Under the pieces are notes generated by a model, which saw nothing but the letters and a program-made list of their open reading frames with translations, searched no databases and was not told the origin of the DNA. A DNA stretch of 38,308 nt from positions 1 to 38,308 of the forward strand of contig NZ_DIUM01000037.1 of NCBI RefSeq assembly GCF_002423035.1. The letters are read 5' to 3'. Of this stretch, positions 31,702 to 38,308 are shown piece after piece (within the stretch, counting starts at the first letter, position 1; each line of letters begins with the position of its first letter). The translations under genes and the position numbers were made by a program. The DNA comes from Thiocapsa sp. UBA6158 (GTDB lineage: Bacteria > Pseudomonadota > Gammaproteobacteria > Chromatiales > Chromatiaceae).

Positions 31702-33030
31702 TCACGACCGCAGCAACTCCCGAGCGCGCACCACGACCGCGTTTCGCGGCGTCCCCGGTCCATTCAGATCATAGACGCTGACGGCGAGATACCTGGCCTG
31801 CCACGGCGCTTCGAGATGGCGGGCGTTCTCGAGCATCGCTTCGATGAGCTTGTCGTCGTGATAGCCGAGGTTGCGGTCGACGGTGTCATGCCGTGCCAGC
31901 TCCTGGAAGGCGGCCTGCTCACGAGTGCCTTGAAAGTAGGCCAGCGCCTTGCCTGCGGCAAGGTCTCGGTCGACGCCGATGGCGGCACAGATCTCGCCGA
32001 GCTGCCGGTCCGGCTCGGTCGCGGAGTCCGCGGATTCCTCGGGCTCCAACCCGTCGATCCTCAATGGACGCACGCCGCTGCCGAGTCGATCGCGGAACAA
32101 GGGCATGAATGCGGCAGCCTGCAGCATCAGCAGCTTGCGCGTCTGATCGTCCCGGCTCCGGCGGTAGCCTTGGTGCAAGGCCTCGGCGGTCGTATTGGCG
32201 TGGATCGCGACGATGCCCGGTCGCCTGATGAGCAGCTCGCCGGCAGCGAGGATGATCGCCGTCCAGAGTGTCTGCGGGTCGACGCCCTGCCGAAGCGCCG
32301 CGGCGATCGCCCGCGACGTGTCCGTGGCGGAGCCCTCTCGAAAGGTCGCGAGCAGATCCGGGATCGCCGGCGGCTCGGGCGTTCCCGACTGCCGGTTCGA
32401 CGGGAGATCCTCGGCGAGCGCGAGATTCTCCCGCCACGGCCGATCGGCGGCCAGATCGTTCTGCGCGGGGTTGGGCTCGTCGGCGTGGTTCTGCAGTGCG
32501 TAGGTCAGGGATCGCAAGAGGGGCTCGGCATCCGACCAACCCAATGTGTGCAGCAACCGATGGCAGTTGGTTACCGTGATCGCCTTGTGTCCGATGCTGC
32601 GGAAATCGCGTGCGGCATACCGGAACAGCAGATCGAAGAGGCGTTCCTGCGGAACCGCTCGGTAGAGTCCGACGATGGCCCTGTCCGCAGCCTCCGGATC
32701 CCAGCGCTCCATCGCCGAGACGAATGCGTCCTCGGCCTGCGTGCGCGTCGGCACCCGATCCGTCTCGATCGGATCCATTCGCCAGCCGGTCTGACGCGCT
32801 TCGGTCGCCTGACTGGCCTTGAGCACGTCGGCCGCCCAAAGCAGTGACGGCCAACGATCTTCAACGCGACCCTGCGTGACGGTGCGCCGAACGGCATGCG
32901 CCATCATGAAGGCGTGGTACTTGAAACCCACCACCGGGCAGGGCGAGACAGCGCGGGCTGCGGCCTCGGCGATGGCGCCGAGCAGCGCCCGATCTTCGAG
33001 CCCGGCATGAATATGCTTCACCAGGGGCAT
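31702..33030 (-). CDS. conserved-looking all-helical protein of unknown function
   Basis: I cannot name this protein of about 442 residues. It appears wholly alpha-helical, without signal peptide or membrane segments. Histidine-bearing helices recur: VVGFKYHAFMMAHAVRRTV, FRSIGHKAITVTNCHRLLHT, GIVAIHANTTAEALHQGYRR and LGYHDDKLIEAML, with LGWSDAEPLLRSLTYALQNH between. Such spaced His/Asp/Glu helices could form a metal site, and the protein might be a di-iron or heme-type oxidase, but that is only inference. The ATG at 33030 is preferred; a GTG at 33105 follows an in-frame TGA and would add an arginine-rich segment. No operon partner is visible; the dehydrogenase upstream is divergent. Confidence 0.65.
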   Translation of the reverse strand: MPLVKHIHAGLEDRALLGAIAEAAARAVSPCPVVGFKYHAFMMAHAVRRTVTQGRVEDRWPSLLWAADVLKASQATEARQTGWRMDPIETDRVPTRTQAEDAFVSAMERWDPEAADRAIVGLYRAVPQERLFDLLFRYAARDFRSIGHKAITVTNCHRLLHTLGWSDAEPLLRSLTYALQNHADEPNPAQNDLAADRPWRENLALAEDLPSNRQSGTPEPPAIPDLLATFREGSATDTSRAIAAALRQGVDPQTLWTAIILAAGELLIRRPGIVAIHANTTAEALHQGYRRSRDDQTRKLLMLQAAAFMPLFRDRLGSGVRPLRIDGLEPEESADSATEPDRQLGEICAAIGVDRDLAAGKALAYFQGTREQAAFQELARHDTVDRNLGYHDDKLIEAMLENARHLEAPWQARYLAVSVYDLNGPGTPRNAVVVRARELLRS

Positions 33031-33181
33031 TTCGGCCTGCACGAGCGCGCGTGGTGACCGCGGCAAACGACGGACAAGGCGGCCGGATCGAACGCGTCTT
33101 GGCACACTCGGCGCCGTTGCGGTTCAAACCGGAAAAGGTCCATTCTCGGGCCGGACCGACCGAAACGGAGGAGACATCCCG

Positions 33182-34546
33182 ATGCCATTGCAATCCATCA
33201 ACCCCTACACCGGCGAGCCCCTGGAGCAGATCGAGACGATCGACGAGACCGCGCTGGAGGCCGCGCTCGACGCGGCAGCGCGGGCCGCGTCGACGTGGGG
33301 AGCCCGGCCTGTCGCCGAACGCGCACGCCTGCTGCACGAGGTCGCCGCACTCCTACGCGCCCGAACCCCGGATTTGGCCCGGCGGATGACCTTGGAGATG
33401 GGCAAGCTGATCGGCGAGGCCGAGGCCGAAATCGGCAAGTGCGCACTGGTCTGCGACTACTATGCCGAGAACGCCGAACGACTGCTCGCCGACGAGCCGA
33501 TCGCCTCCGATGCCTCGCGCAGCCTGCTCGTCCATCAGCCGCTGGGCCCGCTGCTCGCCGTGATGCCGTGGAACTTCCCCTTCTGGCAGGTGTTTCGCTG
33601 CGCCGCACCCGCAATCGCGGCCGGTAATCCGGTCCTGCTCAAGCACGCCTCGAATGTCCCGCGCTGCGCCTTGGCGATCGAACGCCTATTCGAGGACGCG
33701 GGCGCCCCGGACGGTGTCTTCAGCACGCTGCCGATCGACGCCCGCCGCGCCGAGGGTGTCGTCGCCGACCCGCGCGTGCGCGGCGTGAGCCTCACGGGCA
33801 GCGACGCGGCGGGCCGACGGGTCGCGTCCATCGCCGGCGAGAACCTCAAGCGGACAGTGCTCGAGCTCGGCGGCTCCGACGCCTTCGTGGTGCTGGAGGA
33901 CGCCGACCTCGACGAGGCCGTCGCCACCGCCGCGCGCTCGCGTTTCATGAACGCCGGCCAGAGCTGTATCGCGGCCAAGCGTTTCATCGTCGTCGACGCG
34001 ATCGCCGAGACCTTCGTCGCGCGTCTGCGCACCGCAATCGAGGCGCTGGTTCCGGGCGATCCACTGGACCCGAAGACGACCTTGGCACCGCTCGCGCGTG
34101 CAGATCTTCGCGACACCCTCCATCAACAGGTGCTCGCCAGTCTCGACGCCGGTGCACGCCTGATCCTCGGCGGACAGCCTTTGGATCGCCCCGGCTGGTT
34201 CTACGCAGCGACCTTGCTCGACGCCGTCGGACCCGGCATGCCGGCCTACGACGACGAGCTGTTCGGTCCCGTGGCAGCCGTCCTGCGCGCGGCCGACGAG
34301 GCCGAGGCGCTCGAGATCGCCAACGACACCCGCTTCGGGCTCGGCGGCAGCGTCTGGACGCGCGACAGCGCCCGCGGCGAGCGCTTTGCACGCCGGATGG
34401 CGTGCGGATGCGCATTCGTCAACGCACTGGTCAAGAGCGACCCTCGTCTGCCCTTCGGCGGGATCAAAGACTCCGGCTATGGGCGCGAGCTCGGAGCCTT
34501 GGGCATCCATGAGTTCCTCAACGCCAAGACCTTGTGGATTCGCTAG
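33182..34546 (+). CDS. NAD(P)-dependent succinate-semialdehyde-type dehydrogenase
   Basis: The 454-residue aldehyde dehydrogenase has NPYTGEPLEQIE at the start, MPWNFPFWQVFRCAAPAIAA with the catalytic Asn, VSLTGSDAAGRRVASIAGEN, TVLELGGSDAFVVLEDADLD with the general base Glu, and the nucleophile in NAGQSCIAAKRFIVVD. It ends with LPFGGIKDSGYGREL. Length and sequence fit the short Sad/GabD1 group that oxidises succinate semialdehyde to succinate. GGAGGAGACATCCCG precedes the ATG. The exact aldehyde is not proven. Purple bacteria could use it in a glutamate/GABA route or a 2-oxoglutarate decarboxylase bypass. Confidence 0.92.
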   Translation: MPLQSINPYTGEPLEQIETIDETALEAALDAAARAASTWGARPVAERARLLHEVAALLRARTPDLARRMTLEMGKLIGEAEAEIGKCALVCDYYAENAERLLADEPIASDASRSLLVHQPLGPLLAVMPWNFPFWQVFRCAAPAIAAGNPVLLKHASNVPRCALAIERLFEDAGAPDGVFSTLPIDARRAEGVVADPRVRGVSLTGSDAAGRRVASIAGENLKRTVLELGGSDAFVVLEDADLDEAVATAARSRFMNAGQSCIAAKRFIVVDAIAETFVARLRTAIEALVPGDPLDPKTTLAPLARADLRDTLHQQVLASLDAGARLILGGQPLDRPGWFYAATLLDAVGPGMPAYDDELFGPVAAVLRAADEAEALEIANDTRFGLGGSVWTRDSARGERFARRMACGCAFVNALVKSDPRLPFGGIKDSGYGRELGALGIHEFLNAKTLWIR

Positions 34547-34548
34547 GA

Positions 34549-34722
34549 ATGTCGAACCATAAAGTGCCGGCCTGCTCAAAACCCTTGTGCGTCCCGGGAC
34601 CAACCCATGTGATCGAGGATCTCGCGGGCTTGGCCATCGTCGCGGAGCGCCGCGGTGAGCTAACCCTTTCACACGAGGCTGTCACGGATAAGCGTGAATG
34701 CGATCACCTCTTATCGGATTGA
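34549..34722 (+). pseudogene. degenerate Phd/RelB-like antitoxin remnant
   Basis: The last 37 codons read VIEDLAGLAIVAERRGELTL, then SHEAVTDKRECDHLLSD, which resembles the C-terminal half of antitoxins that pair with RelE toxins (EDLxDLAxVAERRxEPT...). The first 20 codons (MSNHKVPACSKPLC) do not look like an antitoxin N-terminus, so the DNA-binding part seems lost or replaced. It overlaps the relE start, as in functional pairs. Confidence 0.5.
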
Positions 34723-34966
34723 GTGGAACGAGTCCGCGCGCAAGGAGATCAAGCACATCGAACGCGGCGTCCTTCGGCACATTCTCGACGCCGTCATGTC
34801 TCTCGGTGTCAACCCAAGACCGGATGGTTGCCGCACACTGGCCGGCACCTCAATGACCTATCGGATTCGAGTAGTAGGGTATCGCGTGGTATAAAGGATC
34901 GAAGACGAGCGCTTGAGCGTTGAAATCGTCCGCGTCGGCCACCGGAGTTCCGTCTACCGAGCCTGA
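34694..34966 (+). pseudogene. RelE/ParE-family toxin with a nonsense codon
   Basis: The frame from 34694 gives YRIEWNESARKEIKHIERGV, then GCRTLAGTSMTYRIRVVGYR and VV, followed by TAA at 34892-34894. After the stop the same frame continues RIEDERLSVEIVRVGHRSSV to TGA at 34964. RelE proteins normally read YRV(I/V)Y.IEDE here, so the TAA replaces a tyrosine codon by one substitution. The last quarter, including catalytic C-terminal residues, is lost, so the toxin is probably inactive. Confidence 0.8.
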
Positions 34967-34984
34967 CTCGCTCGCGGTGAGCGA

Positions 34985-35437
34985 TTACGAAACCTGACAG
35001 GTCCCGCTCAAGCGCGATTCGCAGTGGTCTGGCCATGGCGACAACCCAACCCAGAGACACAGGATGACAAGACCCCGCCTTCGCCGCGAGCTGCTCGAGC
35101 GGATTGCGGGTCGCGCCCAGCTGGTCAGCACCAGGCGATCCACCCGATCGGGCCGGTGTGCGGCGACCAGGATGGCGAGCGCCGCGCCCCGGGAATGGCC
35201 GTCGAGGTCGAATCGCTCCAGACTCAGGCCGTCGGCAAACGCGATGAACAGTCGCGCGAGTGCCTGCGGACCGGTCGCCACGTCGCGGGCAGGCGCCTCG
35301 CCCTGACCCGGCAGATCCAGGGCATAAACACTGCGGATGTCGGCCAGATCGTCCGCGGTGACCCGCCAGTGCCGCGGTGAGCCGCCCCAGCCGTGAATTT
35401 GCAGCAACCGTGGTTTATCATTTAAAGCTGACGTCAC
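34985..35437 (-). pseudogene. alpha/beta hydrolase, C-terminally truncated
   Basis: From the GTG at 35437 the protein reads LLQIHGWGGSPRHWRVTADD, then YALDLPGQGEAPARD and the nucleophile elbow GHSRGAALAILVAAHRPDRV. These are the oxyanion HGWG and the GxSxG of a fold member such as a BioH-like carboxylesterase. After DRLVLTS the sequence turns into serine/arginine-rich residues unlike the family. The cap, the catalytic Asp and the His are missing, so this is a 5' gene fragment. It is divergent from ppk2 with only 37 bases between starts. Confidence 0.7.
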
Positions 35438-35474
35438 CCGTATTTAAACCCAGAGAACAGCAGAGCAGAGAACG

Positions 35475-36575
35475 ATGAGTTACGAGGTTCCCGATCGACC
35501 CATACCGATGGACCAACACCCGGTTGATGACCTGACGACCGCCGATGCGGTGGAGACCTTCGCGGTCCTGCAGCAGAGCGCCGAGGCACAGGATGCGCAG
35601 TTCACCGCGGCCGAGGACATCCTGGACAACATGCAGCCAAGACCCGAGAACTACGATGCGGCGCTGCTGGCACTAGAATCCATCCTCGAGGGCGCATCGC
35701 CGGATGACGCCGCCGCACTGAAGAGCGCACTGCTGCGCTGGCAGAAGTTCGAGACCCGGCTGCCGGTCAGTCCGGACGACGAGCTGGTGGAGGATTGGCG
35801 AAACGCCGTCTACCCCTATAAGAATCGGCTCTCGCGCAAAAACTACGAGCGCCAGAAGTATCACCTTCAGGTCGAGCTGTTAAAGCTGCAGGCATGGGTC
35901 AAGGAAAGCGGTCAGCGTGTGGTCATTCTCTTTGAAGGGCGCGACGCGGCCGGCAAGGGAGGCACCATCAAGCGCTTCATGGAGCATCTCAATCCGCGCG
36001 GTGCACGCGTGGTTGCACTGGAGAAGCCGTCGATCGAAGAGCAGGGTCAGTGGTACTTCCAGCGTTATCTCAAGCACCTGCCGACCGCGGGTGAGATCGT
36101 CCTGTTCGATCGCTCCTGGTACAATCGCGCCGGGGTCGAGCGCGTGATGGGGTTCTGCTCTGAACAGGAGTATATGCGGTTCATGCACCAGGCCCCGGAA
36201 ATGGAGCGCCATCTGGTCAATAGCGGGATCCGCCTCTTCAAGCTGTGGTTTTCGGTCAGCCAGAAAGAGCAGCGTCGCCGGTTCAAAGAGCGTCGTCTCC
36301 ATCCGCTGAAGCAATGGAAGCTCAGCCCGATCGATCTGGCCTCACTGGACAAGTGGGACGAGTACACGGTCGCCAAGGAATCGATGTTTTTCCACACCGA
36401 CCACTCCGAATGTCCCTGGATCGTGGTCAAATCCGATTGTAAAAAGCGTGCCCGGCTCAATGCCCTGCGGCATGTCCTGAGCGCGCTGGATTACACGGGC
36501 AAGGATCTGCGCAATGTCGGCCCGGTCGATCCCTTGATCGTCGGTCGCGCGAGCTTTGGCAACAATATGAGTTGA
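35475..36575 (+). CDS. ppk2: polyphosphate kinase 2
   Basis: The 366-residue enzyme transfers phosphate between polyphosphate and nucleotides. The PPK2 kinase core starts near residue 115 with YPYKNRLSRKNYERQKYHLQ. It has the Walker A motif FEGRDAAGKGGTIKRF, the lid-region LNPRGARVVALEKPS, Walker B VLFDRSWYNRAGVERVMGF and the arginine-rich QKEQRRRFKERRLHPLKQWK. A 100-residue acidic N-terminal extension precedes the core. It fits class I PPK2, which mainly makes ATP or GTP from NDP and polyP, though class cannot be fixed by eye. GCAGAGAACG precedes the ATG. Confidence 0.95.
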   Translation: MSYEVPDRPIPMDQHPVDDLTTADAVETFAVLQQSAEAQDAQFTAAEDILDNMQPRPENYDAALLALESILEGASPDDAAALKSALLRWQKFETRLPVSPDDELVEDWRNAVYPYKNRLSRKNYERQKYHLQVELLKLQAWVKESGQRVVILFEGRDAAGKGGTIKRFMEHLNPRGARVVALEKPSIEEQGQWYFQRYLKHLPTAGEIVLFDRSWYNRAGVERVMGFCSEQEYMRFMHQAPEMERHLVNSGIRLFKLWFSVSQKEQRRRFKERRLHPLKQWKLSPIDLASLDKWDEYTVAKESMFFHTDHSECPWIVVKSDCKKRARLNALRHVLSALDYTGKDLRNVGPVDPLIVGRASFGNNMS

Positions 36576-36953
36576 TTCAAAGGCGTCGCCGGCCGGCATC
36601 GCCACGGCTCATCGGCCGAACGGCTCGACGACGCCCTCCCGGATCAGTTCCGGCAGCGACGAGAAAAAGGGATTCCAGGGCACATGCACCAGCGCGTCCA
36701 GGCTCGTCACCAAAACACCGCGCTCGCCCCGGATCGCCAGTGTACCGAGATTCACGCCTGACCTCTCGCCGGTCGCGGACCTTGTCATCGCGAACCCGAT
36801 CATCGACGACATCCACCCGCTCTATCGCGACGCACTGATGCGATGGGACAACGACTGCTGGATGACATTAACGATCGATGGCGAATGAAGGTCCCGTGAG
36901 TTTAGCGCGTCGGATCCGGATGTGCCCCGTCGGCGAGGCACGCCGGGATGCGC
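36576..36953. other. intergenic region with ambiguous short open frames
   Basis: No gene is secure. A minus-strand frame (36609-36812) reads LGTLAIRGERGVLVTSLDAL and PWNPFFSSLPELIREGVVEP, which looks protein-like. An overlapping plus-strand stretch near 36751-36887 reads FTPDLSPVADLVIANPIIDD and PLYRDALMRWDNDCWMTLTI, also protein-like but without a start. At most one is real, and either may be a fragment. A napC gene, often found after napB, is absent. Confidence 0.4.
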
Positions 36954-37427
36954 TCAAGGCGCGTCGAAATCATTTCCGACCAGTAGATTCGCCTCGGTCT
37001 GCGGGACGTGACACTGGATACAGAAATAGCGGGTCCCGATGATCTTTTTCTCGACCGTACCCGGATCGCTGCGCAGGCTCACGTAATGACTTTCGGGCAT
37101 CGGGGAGGGTTCGTCCGCGTCCTTGTCCCGATCCCAGAGATCCTGGTCGTGATGACATTTCAGGCACTTGTTGTTCTTCAGTGTAATCAGGCCGGACTCC
37201 TCGATGCTGTGCGGGATCAAGGGCGGAGCATCCTCGAACGCCGTCGGCAAGGTCGAGTCGGCATCCTCCGGATCGATCGAGAGGTAGTCGAAGCTCACCG
37301 GGTCGGGAGAATCGAAAACGGTTCCGGCGAGATCCTCGTCGATCCAGGACAGGTCTTGCGCAAGGGCGAAGCTGCCGGCCAGAAGGACCCCGGCGACGAG
37401 CGCGAGGGAACGGGGAAGCATAGTCAT
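36954..37427 (-). CDS. napB: periplasmic nitrate reductase diheme cytochrome c subunit
   Basis: NapB passes electrons from NapC or NapGH to the catalytic NapA in the periplasm. The 157-residue precursor has a signal peptide (MTMLPRSLALVAGVLLAGSF, cleavage after ALA) and two heme c sites: C88-L-K-C91-H92 and C136-I-Q-C139-H140. H73 in IPHSIEE and H114 in PESHYVS are the likely distal ligands. GGAGGA just before the ATG at 37427 supports the start. It follows napH by 13 bases, as in napGHB operons. Confidence 0.95.
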   Translation of the reverse strand: MTMLPRSLALVAGVLLAGSFALAQDLSWIDEDLAGTVFDSPDPVSFDYLSIDPEDADSTLPTAFEDAPPLIPHSIEESGLITLKNNKCLKCHHDQDLWDRDKDADEPSPMPESHYVSLRSDPGTVEKKIIGTRYFCIQCHVPQTEANLLVGNDFDAP

Positions 37428-37440
37428 GGGTTATCCTCCT

Positions 37441-38308
37441 TCATGATGAGCCGATGTGCGTCGGAACGGACTCGGAGCCCGGCTTGCTTAAGCGCCACCC
37501 GAATGCCAGGCTTTTCTCCGGGCAGATCGGGATACAACGCGCGCAATTGGTACATTCACCCGAGAGGACCTGTCCATCCTGCGCAAGCCGTTTGAGGTTC
37601 AGGACCTGCGGCTCCGGGCAAATCGCTTGGCAGTCCCCGCAAGCGTTGCAGGTCGATTGATCGAATTTGACCCTGATCTGGGCCGTGTGCCGCCCCACCA
37701 ATGCATAAAAGGCACCGAGTGGACAGAGGTGGCCGCACCAACCTTGCTTCACGACTAGCCAATCGAACAAAAAAAGTCCGACCACTGCGGTCCAGCCCAC
37801 ACCCAAACCGAAGATGATCTCGCGGTGCATGGCCCCGATCGGGCTCACCCATTCGAATGCCGGTAGCCCGATCAAGACCGACAGCAGCAGTGCGAGTGCC
37901 AGTACCGTATAGCGCAGATAACGTGGAATCCCGAAGAGATTCTTGCGCCAGGTCTTGCGATGCAGAAAGCCCGCAAAGTCGGTGACCGGATTCACCGGGC
38001 AGACCCAGGAGCACCAGACCCGACCGCCCAGGATCACGAAGACGCCCAAGACGATCACTGCACCCAGGAGCACTTCGAATTGCAGCACGTGCCCGGTCAG
38101 CAGGATCTGAAGCGTCGCGAAGGGATCGGCGAGCGTCACCACTCCAAGGACCTCCGACGCACTCAGGTTTCCGCTCAACATAGGGCGTCCGAATAAGGAC
38201 CAACCCCAGTGCAGCGTGCCGAAGAACAGCAGCAAGACGCCGATCTGAACGACCCGCCGGAGGATCAAATAGCGCCAGTTCCAGGGGTGTGACCGAAACT
38301 GATGCGTT
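37441..38308 (-). CDS. napH: quinol dehydrogenase membrane component NapH (5' end outside window)
   Basis: NapH is the membrane ferredoxin-type protein that with NapG draws electrons from quinol for periplasmic nitrate reduction. The frame is open to the window edge and reads THQFRSHPWNWRYLILRRVV before the first helix, so the start lies beyond 38308; a TTG at 38268 is not the start. Four hydrophobic segments are seen. GGRVWCSWVCPVNPVTD and GWCGHLCPLGAFYAL are the cysteine motifs of the membrane part. Two ferredoxin motifs follow (CNACGDCQAICP and CTNCARCIPICP). napB lies 13 bases downstream; napFDAG would be expected beyond the right edge. Confidence 0.94.
   Translation of the reverse strand, partial: THQFRSHPWNWRYLILRRVVQIGVLLLFFGTLHWGWSLFGRPMLSGNLSASEVLGVVTLADPFATLQILLTGHVLQFEVLLGAVIVLGVFVILGGRVWCSWVCPVNPVTDFAGFLHRKTWRKNLFGIPRYLRYTVLALALLLSVLIGLPAFEWVSPIGAMHREIIFGLGVGWTAVVGLFLFDWLVVKQGWCGHLCPLGAFYALVGRHTAQIRVKFDQSTCNACGDCQAICPEPQVLNLKRLAQDGQVLSGECTNCARCIPICPEKSLAFGWRLSKPGSESVPTHIGSS

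Noticed and set aside
31474..32847. 457-codon plus-strand open frame
   Set aside because: Antisense to the helical protein gene; composition is Arg/Gly/Gln-rich without motifs.
34809..35060. Minus-strand frame containing MARPLRI, a typical RAYT start
   Set aside because: Only seven residues match and the following sequence is unlike a RAYT; probably chance, though a tiny relict cannot be excluded.
35429..35436. TGACGTCA palindrome between the truncated hydrolase and ppk2
   Set aside because: An 8-bp palindrome is expected by chance in this length and no bacterial regulator is tied to it here.
36579..36602. GC-rich dyad right after ppk2 as a terminator
   Set aside because: The stem has mismatches and no T-tract follows, so it is not a convincing terminator.
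1..38308. CRISPR array, tRNA or rRNA genes
   Set aside because: No regularly spaced direct repeats with unique spacers and no cloverleaf or rRNA-like stretches were seen; the repeats present are paired hairpin or MITE-like elements.

Overview
The window looks like chromosomal DNA of a GC-rich gammaproteobacterium. The gene set (class I fructose-1,6-bisphosphatase, periplasmic nitrate reductase subunits, PPK2, an RND pump, many toxin-antitoxin pairs and RAYT/IS66/IS110/IS4-type elements) would suit a purple sulfur bacterium of the Chromatiaceae. That placement is inference from content and base composition; no marker gene is present.

Layout. (1) 1-6.3 kb: a Uma2 nuclease, then a compact forward cluster of xanthine dehydrogenase subunits (xdhA-xdhB), a double-GNAT protein and a TudS-related putative desulfidase. 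(2) 6.3-18.4 kb: an accessory region with mosaic base composition. It holds a HIT-family gene, three RAYT copies in different states of decay, remnants of IS4 and IS110 transposases, one intact IS66 tnpC, several families of hairpin repeats and three TA modules (one with a dead toxin). It also holds two cargo cassettes: a caspase-like H/C-dyad protein paired with a peptidoglycan-binding-like protein, and an AT-richer group with an archaemetzincin-like protease. (3) 18.3-23.4 kb: an RND pump with its adaptor, then VapBC. (4) 23.8-28.2 kb: mrfB and mrfA, the exonuclease/helicase pair known from mitomycin repair in Bacillus, divergent from fbp. (5) 28.2-34.5 kb: fbp, purT, a SRAP-domain DNA-protein crosslink sensor, a large all-helical protein of unknown function and a succinate-semialdehyde-type dehydrogenase. 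(6) 34.5-35.4 kb: decay products (antitoxin remnant, relE with a nonsense codon, truncated alpha/beta hydrolase). (7) 35.5-38.3 kb: ppk2, then napB and napH, with napH running off the right edge.

The most interesting pattern is a set of short end motifs related to the termini of the RAYT element at 11134-11934. They recur in direct orientation around unrelated genes: the HIT gene (6292 and 7052) and the UPF0175/DUF3368 TA pair (17444 and 18356). This suggests, but does not prove, that RAYT-type ends have mobilised or bracketed passenger genes. At least three further dispersed repeat families occur in pairs across the window. No CRISPR array, tRNA or rRNA was recognised.
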